From: Leptolyngbya sp. BC1307
GTDB lineage: Bacteria; Cyanobacteriota; Cyanobacteriia; Phormidesmidales; Phormidesmidaceae
Direction: 5' to 3'
NCBI RefSeq assembly: GCF_002286735.1
Contig: NZ_NRTA01000019.1
Coordinates: forward strand, 1-64,000
Length of the DNA stretch: 64,000 nt
The position numbers and the translations under genes are program-made. Below are positions 38,532 through 47,791 of the stretch, piece by piece. The stretch's first letter is position 1, and each line of letters begins with the position of its first letter. Below the pieces are notes generated by a model. That model saw nothing but the letters and a program-made list of their open reading frames with translations. It searched no databases and was not told the DNA's origin.

Positions 38532-40505
38532 CTATCGTTCAGTCAACTGAGTCAGCAAGTTCGTCGAGCGCTCGGTGAAGGCTTTCATACCGTCAGCGTC
38601 GAAGCCTTTTTGAGCCATCAGGGCAAGATCGTACACCTGCTCACAGATCATCGTGGCTAGCTGAGCAGAAGGCGACTGGCCACCATCCGCTTGAATGACT
38701 GCGCCCTGACCAAGCTTGGCGACATTTTTAATCAGGGGGTGAGAGGTATTGACTAGCAGCGTGTGTGAATCAGGAAATTCTACGCCTTGCTGCTGCAAAA
38801 AGGCGCTCATTTCCTGCATTCGTCGCAGCTCTTCGGGCACTAGCACCATTGCCGGTGGGGCTGAATTATCGGCTGACTTGAGGGCTTCAGTACGAATTTT
38901 GATGCTGGGTCGGTTGAGCGCTTTTTCAAAGACCTCTTTGATTTGCTCACTGCGCGTTTTATTGGTGGTGGCATCGACGATTTCGTTTTCCTGCTCGCTG
39001 TCGATCAGGGTGTTGTCGAGATCGGCATCGACTCTTGAGAATTTTACGTCTGAGTATTCTTGCTCTAGAAAAGAGACGAAGTGAGTATCAATGAATGAAT
39101 CCATAAATAGCACTTCGAGCCCCTGATTCTTGAGCAGGCTAATGTAGGTGGCTTGAGCTACTTCATCGGTGGCGTAGTAGATGCGGTTTTCGTGCTTGGC
39201 CTGATTGCGCTCTAGATATTCTTTAATGGTGGTGTAAAAATTACCTTTGGCATCGACTGCTTGTTTTTCGCTGACTTCTGACCAAGCATCGTCGCCTTCG
39301 GCTCCTTCGACTTCAACTTTGGGTTTGTCTGGTTCGGCTAAATCGGCTGTAGAACGGAAGACAACGTAGTCTTGAACTTGCTTTTTGAACTTTTCATCGT
39401 TGAGGGAGCCAAATTTGGCGAAGGTGCCGAGATCTTGCCAAATCCGGACGTATTCAGAGATGTCGTCGCGGTAGAGTTCTTTGAGGCGATCGCCCACCTT
39501 TTTTGCCACATAGTCAGCAATCCGCCTTACCGTCCGGTCAGCCTGCAAAAAGCTACGTGACACGTTCAGCGGAATATCGGTACTGTCAATCACCCCGCGC
39601 AGCGGCGTCAGGAACTTGGGAATAATTTCTTCGCAATTATCGCTGACAAAGACCTGATTGCAGAAAAGCTTGATCTGGCCTTTGTTTAGCTCAACATCCG
39701 GCTTGAGCTTAGGGAAGTAGAGAATGCCGTTAACGACAAAGGGATAGTCGGTATTAAGGTGAACCCACAGTAGAGGCTCTTCTTCAAAGGGGTAGAGGTA
39801 GCGGTAAAGATTGAGATAGTCTTCGTCGGTGAGGTCGCCGGGTGATTTTTTCCAGAGCGCCTCCTGCTTATTAATGACTTCATCGCCGAGTTTGATCGGC
39901 ACTGGCATGAAGTCGCAGTAGGTTTTTACTAGCTGCTTGATCCGAGGCTCTTCTGCATATTCGGCTTCGTCGTCATTGAGGTACAGCGTAATGGTGGTCC
40001 CGCGCTGGGTGCGATCGCTCTCACTCAGCTCAAAAGAAGTGCTGCCATCGCAAGACCAATGAACCGCCTGCGCCCCTTCCTGCCAGGAAAGGGTATCAAT
40101 ATCTACCCGGTCGGCCACCATGAACGAAGAGTAAAAGCCCAGACCAAAGTGACCGATGATCTGCTGATCGGTATTTTCTTTATACTTGCTGATGAATTCT
40201 TCAGCGCTGGAGAAAGCTACCTGATTGATGTACTGCTTAATTTCATCTGCTGTCATGCCGATGCCGTTATCAGTAATGCTGAGCGTCTTTGCCTCTTTAT
40301 CTAGGGCAATGCTGATTTCTGGATCGACTTCACCTTGATATTCACCGGAGCGAGAGAGCATTCCCAGCTTATTAAGTGCGTCAACGCCGTTAGAGATCAG
40401 CTCACGAATGAAGATCTCATGGTCGGAGTACAGCCACTTTTTGATGATGGGAAAGATATTTTCGGTATGGATACTGATGTTTCCCTGTTCCAAAACCGTC
40501 GTCAT
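38532..40505 (-). CDS. htpG: Molecular chaperone HtpG (Hsp90 family)
   Basis: A dimeric ATP-dependent chaperone of 657 residues, as usual for cyanobacterial HtpG. The GHKL ATPase domain has LISNGVDALNKL (ATP/Mg-binding Asn), ITDNGIGMTADEI and GHFGLGFYSSFMVADRV. The middle domain includes LNVSRSFLQADRTVRRI with the catalytic-loop Arg. The C-terminal dimerisation domain (about 520-657) ends LLTQLTER. Cyanobacterial HtpG supports tolerance of heat and light stress and assists phycobilisome and tetrapyrrole proteins. No CIRCE-type operator is evident upstream. Confidence 0.97.
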   Translation of the reverse strand: MTTVLEQGNISIHTENIFPIIKKWLYSDHEIFIRELISNGVDALNKLGMLSRSGEYQGEVDPEISIALDKEAKTLSITDNGIGMTADEIKQYINQVAFSSAEEFISKYKENTDQQIIGHFGLGFYSSFMVADRVDIDTLSWQEGAQAVHWSCDGSTSFELSESDRTQRGTTITLYLNDDEAEYAEEPRIKQLVKTYCDFMPVPIKLGDEVINKQEALWKKSPGDLTDEDYLNLYRYLYPFEEEPLLWVHLNTDYPFVVNGILYFPKLKPDVELNKGQIKLFCNQVFVSDNCEEIIPKFLTPLRGVIDSTDIPLNVSRSFLQADRTVRRIADYVAKKVGDRLKELYRDDISEYVRIWQDLGTFAKFGSLNDEKFKKQVQDYVVFRSTADLAEPDKPKVEVEGAEGDDAWSEVSEKQAVDAKGNFYTTIKEYLERNQAKHENRIYYATDEVAQATYISLLKNQGLEVLFMDSFIDTHFVSFLEQEYSDVKFSRVDADLDNTLIDSEQENEIVDATTNKTRSEQIKEVFEKALNRPSIKIRTEALKSADNSAPPAMVLVPEELRRMQEMSAFLQQQGVEFPDSHTLLVNTSHPLIKNVAKLGQGAVIQADGGQSPSAQLATMICEQVYDLALMAQKGFDADGMKAFTERSTNLLTQLTER

Positions 40506-40746
40506 GATAAGACTCTGCCTCTTTGTGATGCGTAAAACTTCTACTCCTTATTGTCTAAAAAATGAGTGAAATGACAAGGGCAATGGCTGTCGCTTAAGAG
40601 TGCGGGTTTCCCTACCTGCTGCTATTTTAACTAGTTTGGCGACGGGAGAATTGGGCCAGCGGAGCCCTCGTGAATGGGCTTGTGAATGGATCTAGGCCAG
40701 TGAGTTTGGGTAGATTAAGGAAACGACTCTATCAAAGCTACTTAAT

Positions 40747-41802
40747 ATGAAGGTGCTTGCCTGGCCAGCCTTTAAAACTCGCTATAAAAATCCCTACGGC
40801 TGGCTGCTGTATTCGCACATGCCGCCAGCGGTAACGGTGACAGAATTTTCATCAAAGCAACTGCTGCTGGGACAGTTCGATATTTTTCACCTGCACTGGC
40901 CAGTAGAAACGCTGGTGCGCCATCCTAATATCTGGGTGGCCCGGCTGCGAGTTTTGCTGTTTTGGCTGCTGCTAAAGCTGAGCAAATGGCGCGGTACTCA
41001 AGTGATCTGGACGATTCACGATCAAAATCCTCACGTTGTACTGCATCAGTCGCTGGCAGACTGGTTTCAACGGCGGCTGATTGCGAATACTGACGGCTAT
41101 ATCAACCTGTGCGCAGCTGGCCAGACGGCTGTGAGGCGATCCCTACCTGGTCTAGTCGAGAAGCCGGGCTTTGTCATTCCTCATGGGCACTATCGCGGCT
41201 GCTATCCTGACGACCTGACGGATGAAGACGCGCGATCACGGCTAAATCTAGCGCCAGACACTACCGTTCTACTCTACCTGGGCTACATCAGCCCGTATAA
41301 GAACGTTCCTCACTTAGCCAAAGTCTTCTGCCAGCTGTCAAACGAGGTGAAAAGCAATGTCACGCTGCTGATCGCGGGTCAGCCCGATAGTGAGCAGATA
41401 GCCCAGGCTGTGCGCTCAGCGGCTGATAGCGCTCCAAATATTCAACTGCATCTGCGGTTTGTCAGAGACGAAGAGCTACAGATATTTTTTAAAGCCGCTG
41501 ACCTAGTGGTGCTGCCATTCAAAGAGATTCTCAACTCAGGTAGCCTGCTGCTGGCGCTTTCCTTTAATCGACCAGTGCTCGCACCTGACCTCGGTGCCGT
41601 CTCAGACTGGCAGGCTCAGATCGGTTCAGACTGGATCAAAACCTACTCAGGCGCGCTAACGCCAGCGGTGCTTCAAGAGGCAATTGACGAACTTTTTCCA
41701 CTGGGTATTGCGCCACTGGAGTCGCTGAATTGGGAAGCGATCGCTCAGCAAACCCTCGTTGCCTATCAGGCTCTCCAGACTTCACCGTCTAAAAGCACAT
41801 GA
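40747..41802 (+). CDS. Glycosyltransferase, GT4-like (GT-B fold)
   Basis: A 351-residue putative sugar transferase. The N-terminal half contains IFHLHWPVETL and WTIHDQNPHVVLHQ. The C-terminal GT-B half has TVLLYLGYISPYKNVPHLAK (about 178-197), ADLVVLPFKEILNSGSLLLA (about 255-274) and APDLGAVSDW, which form a nucleotide-sugar site resembling GT4 enzymes. It has no membrane helix beyond a hydrophobic patch near residue 76. The stop overlaps the next glycosyltransferase start as ATGA. Donor and acceptor are unknown; extracellular polysaccharide synthesis is likely given the nearby hps cluster. Confidence 0.85.
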   Translation: MKVLAWPAFKTRYKNPYGWLLYSHMPPAVTVTEFSSKQLLLGQFDIFHLHWPVETLVRHPNIWVARLRVLLFWLLLKLSKWRGTQVIWTIHDQNPHVVLHQSLADWFQRRLIANTDGYINLCAAGQTAVRRSLPGLVEKPGFVIPHGHYRGCYPDDLTDEDARSRLNLAPDTTVLLYLGYISPYKNVPHLAKVFCQLSNEVKSNVTLLIAGQPDSEQIAQAVRSAADSAPNIQLHLRFVRDEELQIFFKAADLVVLPFKEILNSGSLLLALSFNRPVLAPDLGAVSDWQAQIGSDWIKTYSGALTPAVLQEAIDELFPLGIAPLESLNWEAIAQQTLVAYQALQTSPSKST

Positions 41803-42962
41803 AAATTGCTTGCGTCACCACCTTCGACCTCACGAACCCGGCTAGCTGGCCTAAGCGACACCTGGGCTTGTATGGGGCGAGCGCTCAGATTACTCGAACG
41901 CTTCAGAACGAAGAGACTGCTATCGAATATCTAGGGGCGCTGAGTCGCAAACGCAGCCCGCTCACCCGGCTCAAATGGCTGACTTACCGAAATTTTCATC
42001 AGGATTTTTATAGCTGGGCAGACCCGGCGGTTTCGAGGCACTATGCCCACCAGATTGAGGATAGGCTATCTCACTCTGATGCAGACATCTTGCTGTGTCA
42101 GGAGAATGCGATTCCCCTAGCGATGGTTCGACCGGATCGCCCGATGGTGCTATGGACTGATGCAACTTTGGGCAGCTTGATTGATTTCTATCCTTATCTA
42201 AGCAATCTTTGCTGGGAGACTCGCCACAATTTGCTCAAGCTAGAGCAAAGGGTGTTAGAGCGATGTAGCTTGATAGTCTTAACGTCGCAATGGGCGGCGC
42301 GAAGGGCGCATGACCTCTACGGGACTCCGCTCTCTAAGATTGAGATTATTCCTCGGGGGTCTAATCAAGCTCGCAATCTGCCTTCCGAGACAATTGGAGC
42401 GGCTATTGAGCAGCGGGCCAGCCGTCCCTGCAAGCTGCTGTTTGTTGGGGTAGAGTGGCAGCGAAAGGGAGGGGATGTGGCGCTTAGGGTGGCAGCAGAA
42501 CTTAACCGTCAGGGCATAGAAACTGAGCTGCATGTGGTTGGCTGTGTGCCACCCGTTGATTCTCAGAGCTTCGTTAAGGTTCACGGCTTTATTGACCGAA
42601 CGACACCCGCAGGCCAGGCAGAGATAGCTGCACTGTTTCAGTCAGCGCATTTTTTGATATTCCCAACAAAGGCAGATACTTTCGGCGTGGTCATTAGCGA
42701 GGCCGCCTCGTTCGGGGTGCCTGCTTTAGCGACCGAGGTCGGTGGGATTACCAGTGTTGTCAAAGCCGACGTTACTGGTAAAACATTTGCTCTAGAGAGC
42801 GACCCTAGTGAATACTGCCGGTTTGTCGCGGGGTACATGGCAGATATAAAGCGCTACCAATCTCTGGCTTACAGCACCTTGGAGCATTACCAGAAATACA
42901 TGAGCTGGTCAGCCATCGGAGATCAGGCGAGAGTTGCCTTTCGAAACCTGCTCGCTGAATGA
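41799..42962 (+). CDS. Glycosyltransferase family 4 protein
   Basis: A 387-residue GT-B enzyme. The C-terminal Rossmann half has KLLFVGVEWQRKGGDVALRV (about 203-222), ETELHVVGCVPP, and the acceptor/donor region FLIFPTKADTFGVVISEAAS (about 287-306). The GVVISEA segment contains the conserved Glu of the GT4 E-x7-E motif. It is translationally coupled to the preceding glycosyltransferase by a four-base overlap, so both probably add successive sugars to the same glycan. The pathway is not determined; polysaccharide for motility or the cell envelope is a guess from context. Confidence 0.9.
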   Translation: MKIACVTTFDLTNPASWPKRHLGLYGASAQITRTLQNEETAIEYLGALSRKRSPLTRLKWLTYRNFHQDFYSWADPAVSRHYAHQIEDRLSHSDADILLCQENAIPLAMVRPDRPMVLWTDATLGSLIDFYPYLSNLCWETRHNLLKLEQRVLERCSLIVLTSQWAARRAHDLYGTPLSKIEIIPRGSNQARNLPSETIGAAIEQRASRPCKLLFVGVEWQRKGGDVALRVAAELNRQGIETELHVVGCVPPVDSQSFVKVHGFIDRTTPAGQAEIAALFQSAHFLIFPTKADTFGVVISEAASFGVPALATEVGGITSVVKADVTGKTFALESDPSEYCRFVAGYMADIKRYQSLAYSTLEHYQKYMSWSAIGDQARVAFRNLLAE

Positions 42963-43100
42963 GGGTCGGCTGAGATTTGAGCAGCGATAAATAGATACTT
43001 TATCCACATATAGCGTCTGAGGCTTTCTCAAAACGCTAGAAGGTGCTATTCTCTATTTTTAATAAATAGCTATACCTAGCTGAATTCTCCGGCAATTACC

Positions 43101-46100
43101 ATGGTTCAAGAGCTTGATCGTACCCGGTCTAAGAGTCCTTTCCCGGAAGCAGCGCCTGCGGCCTATCCGGTGTTTTACCGTACCTATAGCCGTCGGTCGG
43201 AAGAAGGCAGGCGAGAGACCTGGCAGGAAGTGTGCGATCGCACCCTCAAAGGCTTAGTCGAACTCGGTCAGCTCACCGATGAAGAGCGCGACCTGGTGGC
43301 GAAAATGCAGCAGACTTTAAAAGCCATGCCCTCTGGCCGCTGGCTGTGGGTAGGCGGCACCGACTGGAGCAAAAATCCCAAAAATTTTTCAGGTGCTTAC
43401 AACTGCACCAGCACCAACGTCGTCGATTGGCGCGCCTTTGGCCTGATGATGGACTTGGCAATGATGGGCTGCGGTACGGGCGCGGTACTGGAGCCCAAAT
43501 ACATCAACCAACTCCCCAAAATACGCAACAAAATTACTGTAACCATGCGCGGTGGCGTCGGCCAGACCCCTGCCGCTCAGCGCCGGGAAGAGGCAGAAAT
43601 TAAGGTAGACGAGGCCAATAACCGCGTCGAAATCATCGCAGGCGACAGCCGTCAGGGCTGGGTGAAGTCTTACCAAACCCTGCTAGAGCTTTCGACCGAT
43701 GAGCGCTTTGATGGCGAAGTGGAAGCGATTGTTGACCTGAGCGATATCCGTCCGGCAGGGGAGCGGCTTAAGGGATTTGGCGGTATGGCCAATCCGGTAA
43801 AGCTACCTGAGCTGTACGAGCACTGCGTCAAAATTTTGAATGCGGCTATCGGTCGTCAGCTCAACTCGATTGAATGCTGTCTGCTAATCGATGAAGCTGC
43901 AGCCTGCGTGGTCGCCGGTAACATTCGGCGCTGCCTCCCGGAAGATGCACTCGTGCATACAGAAAAAGGGTTGGTTCCGATCAAAGATGTCCAGATTGGC
44001 GATCGCGTCCAAACACCGCTTGGCTACCGCCGGGTGACTAACAAATTCGACCAGGGCCAGCAGGACGTTTATGAGATAGAGACCAACGGCCCTCATCCTC
44101 GGGCAACACTGAATCATCGGATTGCAGTGTTCGCAAATGCTAGCGGCCAGATTGAATGGAAGCTGTTATCTGAGCTAGCTGAGGGCGATCGCCTGATGCA
44201 CAGCCATCAGATTCTGACTGGGACGGTCACTCACCTACCCGCTGACACAACATCTGAGCGACCAGAACCAAGTCGAACGGCTAAGGATATTCGTATTCCT
44301 GAGCTAACGCCGACCGTAGCCTGGCTGATTGGATTCACCCACGGAGATGGTTATGTCGCACTAGGTCGTAACAAGCACGACAAGCCGTATGGTCGGGTGG
44401 AATGGGCTATGAATGAGCGCGATCAAGGCGCAAGCTTACTGCCTCAGTTGCGCTCCAAGATAGATGATGCACTGTCTGAGTTTGGACTTAGTGCTACACA
44501 TGGCAGCGTTAAAGGAGAAAATACGGCTAAGTCAGTCTGCTCTAGCATTCGACTAGCTGAATATTTTCATGCCCATATTAAACAAGCTCAGCAGCCGCTT
44601 GAAGTACCCAGTTTCATCTTGCAGGGTTCTGTAGATGTCAGGGCGGCTTACCTAGCTGGTCTGATGGATGGCGATGGCGCAGCTAACAATCGTCCACCGC
44701 ACTTGTTGACCAGCGTTTATCGTAATTTCGTTCGTCAGGTTGCAGCCGTTCTCTCTAGCCTGGGCATTGCTGGACGCATTTCGACTATCGTCCCTGACAA
44801 TGTACGCTGGCAACCCAAGTACAATCTCATGCTGCCTGCTCTAAAGCAGCAATATAGTGCGCTGATTGCGCCGCATTCTGCGAAAGGGCAGATCCGTATC
44901 GGGCTCAAGATGTATGGCTTTACGTTGAGTGGTGCAATGATGCGCGCAGCCTATTCTTACAGCGAAATGCGGGAGATGGGTTTTCAAGGTAGCCATAGTG
45001 TTGATTCCAACTACGAGCGCTATATTGCCGAAGCTGACCTGGATTTAGACGTACCTATCACAGCAAAAGGATTGGGTAGCTATGATCATGTGCAAACTTA
45101 CGATATAGAAGTTGAAGAAGCCCACTGCTTTTATTGCGATGGCTACCTAACTCACAACAGCGCGGGGATGAGGCAGTTCGACAGCAACGATGATGTCGCC
45201 ACTGGCGCAAAAGAAAACCTCTGGCAGCAGGATGAAAGCGGCAACTGGCGAATTGACCCTACTCGCGATGCGCTGCGAATGGCGAACCATACTCGGGTAT
45301 TTCATGAAAAGCCCTCGAAAGCAGAAGTCTTGACGGCTGTACAAAAGCAGTTTCAGTCAGGCGAAGGGGCTATTCAGTGGGCGGGTGAAGCTGAGCGTAG
45401 GGCGCAGGGTAAAGGACGATACGGTCTGAATCCTTGTGTGACTGCTGATACGTGGGTACATACCGGTGATGGCCCCAGGCAGGTAAAAGATCTGATCGGT
45501 CAGCAGCATGGAACTTATATAAACGGAGAGCTATTTAGCACGACAGTAGAGGGGTTCTTCTTTTCAGGCGAAAAGCCGGTTGTGAAGCTGGTGACGCAAG
45601 AAGGGTTTGAGCTGCGGCTGACTGAGAACCATCGCGTTTTGAAAGTAACCGCGCAGACTCAGAAGAAGCAGTACACCGAGTGGGTGAATGCGGGCGAACT
45701 TTGCTCAGGCGATTATATAGTGCTGCACGACCATCGCGAGCTTCAGGCTTGGGAGGGCGCTGGTAGCCATGATGAAGGCTGGTTGCTGGGTAGCCTGGTG
45801 GGAGATGGTAGCTTGACAAAGACTCAGTGGAATGACGTTGGGCTGCTGCGCTACTGGGAAGATTCTTCAGATGAGATGAGTCGATATGCTGTTCAGCTTT
45901 TGGAGACGGCAGTTGGTTACGCCCGGAGAACATCAGAAGTTCACTATCACAAGCAGCTCAAGCATCGCGTCATCAACTCTACGGGCTTAGCAAAGTTAGC
46001 CGCTACCTTCGAGATCACTCAGGGCAGTAAGAATATTGGTCAAGCAGTCGAACAGGGCAGCTACGACTTCTACTGCGGTTTTCTAAAAGGATTGTTTGAT

Positions 46101-47618
46101 GCAGATGGCAGCGTACAGGGAACGCAGCTTAAAGGCATTAGCGTTCGGCTGGCACAGAGCAATTTGCCTAACTTGCAGGCTGTTCAGAGAATGCTGGCCC
46201 GATTGGGAATCATTTCTAAAATTTATCAGGAGCGACGACCTGAAGGATATCGGATGCTGCCGGATACTCAGCGACAACCTGCTGAGTACCTGTGCAAAGC
46301 TCAGCACGAACTAGTGATTAGCAAGGATAACCTCTATCATTTCCAGCAAATCGTTGGCTTCCGAGAGCCGCAAAAGTCAGCAAAGCTAGACGAACTGCTC
46401 GGCGGTTACAAGCGCAGATTAAACAGAGAGCGCTTTACGGCAACTGTAGAATCTGTTGAGGCTGACGGGGTTGAGAAAGTCTACGACTGTACTGTGCCTG
46501 GGCCATCGTGCTTCGATGCAAATGGTCTGGTCGCTCATAATTGTGGAGAAATTATTGGGCAGGATTTTCACTGTAATTTGGCCGAAATTCACCTGAACCA
46601 GCTTCATCCGAAAGATGAGCAGGCACAGGCAGAGGCGTTTAAGGCGGGGGCGATCGCCGTTGCTGCCCTTCTCAACCACCAATTCCAGGAATCGCGCTAC
46701 CAGGTGTCCCGCGAAGAAGATCCGATTGTCGGCGTTTCCTTTACGGGTTTCTTTGACTTCTGCGTCAAGGCGTTTGGAGTCGAATGGCTGAACTGGTGGG
46801 AAGACGGCAGGCCCGATACTATGCAGGGAGTAGACTTTAAGAGCCGTGAGCAGGCGTACCTCAGTCGCTGGAAGCAAATTGTGCATGAGACGGTTTGGGA
46901 GTATTGCGATCGCCATCAAATCCGTCGCCCCAACCGCTGCACCACCGTTCAACCGGCGGGCACCAAAAGCCTGCTCACGGGTGCTTCCTCAGGCTGGCAT
47001 CCGCCCAAGGCGCAGCGATTTATCCGCCGGATTACCTTTCGCAAAGATGATCCAGTAGCGCTGGCTTGTTTGGCCTATGGCTATTCGGTGATTCCCTCTC
47101 AGTCTGACAAAGATGAGAACGGCAACTTGCTGAACGATCCGTTTGATCCGCGCTGTACTGAGTGGTTGGTAGAGCTGCCGGTGGAAGTTGACTGGGCGAA
47201 TTTGCCCGGTGCGGATGAAGTCGCGATTGAGAAGTTCTCAGCCCTGGCGCAGTTCGACTTTTATATGCAGGTGCAAAAGCACTATACCGCTCACAATACC
47301 TCCGCCACTGTAGAGCTGAGAGAGCATGAGGTAGAACCTTTGGCTGACCGCATTTATGAGGCGATCGCCAATGACGAAGGCTATATCTCAGCGGCGCTGC
47401 TAGCCCGGTTTGATGACGTGCAGACCTTTCCGCGTTTGCCCTTCGAGCCGATTAGTAAGGAGCGGTATGAGGAAATGTTGGGTGAAGTGCGATCGCGCCG
47501 AACCACCGAAGATTTCCATACTGCGCTAGAAGAACACGATGCGGGCGAGCTTCAGGAAGCCGGCCCCGCAGGCTGTGACTCCGATAAGTGCCTGATGCCA
47601 GAAGCTAAGCCTAGTTAA
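43101..47618 (+). CDS. nrdJ: Adenosylcobalamin-dependent ribonucleoside-triphosphate reductase with two inteins
   Basis: A class II ribonucleotide reductase that makes dNTPs from NTPs using adenosylcobalamin. The precursor is 1505 residues; removing inteins at 278-686 and 779-1147 leaves 727, the normal length. Extein landmarks are Cys102 in SGAYNCTSTNV (redox cysteine), MMDLAMMGCGTGAVLEPKY, AGNIRR/SAGMRQFD, NP/CGEIIGQDFHCNL with the thiyl-radical Cys and its redox partner Cys, TVQPAGTKSLLTGAS, and the C-terminal shuttle pair CDSDKC. The gene stands alone with a terminator after it. I saw no cobalamin riboswitch in its 138-base upstream gap. Activity requires both splicing events. Confidence 0.96.
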   Translation: MVQELDRTRSKSPFPEAAPAAYPVFYRTYSRRSEEGRRETWQEVCDRTLKGLVELGQLTDEERDLVAKMQQTLKAMPSGRWLWVGGTDWSKNPKNFSGAYNCTSTNVVDWRAFGLMMDLAMMGCGTGAVLEPKYINQLPKIRNKITVTMRGGVGQTPAAQRREEAEIKVDEANNRVEIIAGDSRQGWVKSYQTLLELSTDERFDGEVEAIVDLSDIRPAGERLKGFGGMANPVKLPELYEHCVKILNAAIGRQLNSIECCLLIDEAAACVVAGNIRRCLPEDALVHTEKGLVPIKDVQIGDRVQTPLGYRRVTNKFDQGQQDVYEIETNGPHPRATLNHRIAVFANASGQIEWKLLSELAEGDRLMHSHQILTGTVTHLPADTTSERPEPSRTAKDIRIPELTPTVAWLIGFTHGDGYVALGRNKHDKPYGRVEWAMNERDQGASLLPQLRSKIDDALSEFGLSATHGSVKGENTAKSVCSSIRLAEYFHAHIKQAQQPLEVPSFILQGSVDVRAAYLAGLMDGDGAANNRPPHLLTSVYRNFVRQVAAVLSSLGIAGRISTIVPDNVRWQPKYNLMLPALKQQYSALIAPHSAKGQIRIGLKMYGFTLSGAMMRAAYSYSEMREMGFQGSHSVDSNYERYIAEADLDLDVPITAKGLGSYDHVQTYDIEVEEAHCFYCDGYLTHNSAGMRQFDSNDDVATGAKENLWQQDESGNWRIDPTRDALRMANHTRVFHEKPSKAEVLTAVQKQFQSGEGAIQWAGEAERRAQGKGRYGLNPCVTADTWVHTGDGPRQVKDLIGQQHGTYINGELFSTTVEGFFFSGEKPVVKLVTQEGFELRLTENHRVLKVTAQTQKKQYTEWVNAGELCSGDYIVLHDHRELQAWEGAGSHDEGWLLGSLVGDGSLTKTQWNDVGLLRYWEDSSDEMSRYAVQLLETAVGYARRTSEVHYHKQLKHRVINSTGLAKLAATFEITQGSKNIGQAVEQGSYDFYCGFLKGLFDADGSVQGTQLKGISVRLAQSNLPNLQAVQRMLARLGIISKIYQERRPEGYRMLPDTQRQPAEYLCKAQHELVISKDNLYHFQQIVGFREPQKSAKLDELLGGYKRRLNRERFTATVESVEADGVEKVYDCTVPGPSCFDANGLVAHNCGEIIGQDFHCNLAEIHLNQLHPKDEQAQAEAFKAGAIAVAALLNHQFQESRYQVSREEDPIVGVSFTGFFDFCVKAFGVEWLNWWEDGRPDTMQGVDFKSREQAYLSRWKQIVHETVWEYCDRHQIRRPNRCTTVQPAGTKSLLTGASSGWHPPKAQRFIRRITFRKDDPVALACLAYGYSVIPSQSDKDENGNLLNDPFDPRCTEWLVELPVEVDWANLPGADEVAIEKFSALAQFDFYMQVQKHYTAHNTSATVELREHEVEPLADRIYEAIANDEGYISAALLARFDDVQTFPRLPFEPISKERYEEMLGEVRSRRTTEDFHTALEEHDAGELQEAGPAGCDSDKCLMPEAKPS
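43932..45158 (+). other. Intein 1 in NrdJ (409 residues, LAGLIDADG type)
   Basis: Spans precursor residues 278-686. Block A begins Cys278 (CLPEDALVHTEKG), and the Hint-like segment GDRVQTPLGYRRV follows. Block B is ATLNHRIAVF. The homing endonuclease has two LAGLIDADG motifs, WLIGFTHGDGYVAL and AYLAGLMDGDGAANN, with acidic residues present. The C-terminus has YDIEVEEAHCFYCDGYLTHN, ending His-Asn, and the next extein residue is Ser. All residues needed for splicing (Cys1, block B His, terminal His-Asn, +1 Ser) are visible. The insertion site AGNIRR/SA is a conserved RNR position. Confidence 0.92.
45435..46541 (+). other. Intein 2 in NrdJ (369 residues, LAGLIDADG type)
   Basis: Spans precursor residues 779-1147. 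It begins Cys779 (CVTADTWVHTGDGPRQVKDL). Block B is LTENHRVLKVT. The endonuclease motifs are WLLGSLVGDGSLTK and FYCGFLKGLFDADGSVQG. It ends VYDCTVPGPSCFDANGLVAH then Asn, with penultimate His and +1 Cys. The insertion is between Pro and Cys of NPCGEI, so the +1 splicing nucleophile is itself the predicted catalytic thiyl-radical cysteine. It shows little obvious similarity to intein 1 outside the shared fold, suggesting separate acquisitions. Confidence 0.92.
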
Positions 47619-47653
47619 CCTAGCTCAACTAACAGCTTAATTTGATAGACAAT

Positions 47654-47690
47654 GAGGGGCATGCTCTGAAAAGGGTACTCCCCTTTTTTT
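47654..47690 (+). terminator. Intrinsic terminator after nrdJ
   Basis: AGGGG (47655-47659) pairs with CCCCT (47680-47684), with partly paired inner bases, and is followed by a run of seven T residues. It lies 36 bases after the nrdJ stop and fits an intrinsic terminator, with a rather short stem. Confidence 0.65.
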
Positions 47691-47791
47691 GTGAAGAATT
47701 TAGGTAGTTAGGCCAACATTTGAGGTATCTACCGACAGGATAGAGTTGGCTGGTTGAAAACTTCCGTTGTTCATCTCCAAGGACAGATCCT

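Noticed and set aside
42963-43100. Possible cobalamin riboswitch upstream of nrdJ
   Set aside because: The gap is only 138 bases and no B12-box-like sequence (GCCACTG-type) or G-rich core is visible; only a small AT-rich hairpin occurs.
45535-45933. 132-codon open frame antisense to intein 2
   Set aside because: It lies entirely opposite a well-supported coding frame with complete intein motifs; its product is rich in Ser, Pro and Arg, as expected of a shadow frame.
46419-46952. 177-codon antisense open frame across the end of intein 2
   Set aside because: It spans the intein-extein junction on the opposite strand and shows no domain; the nrdJ reading frame explains the sequence.
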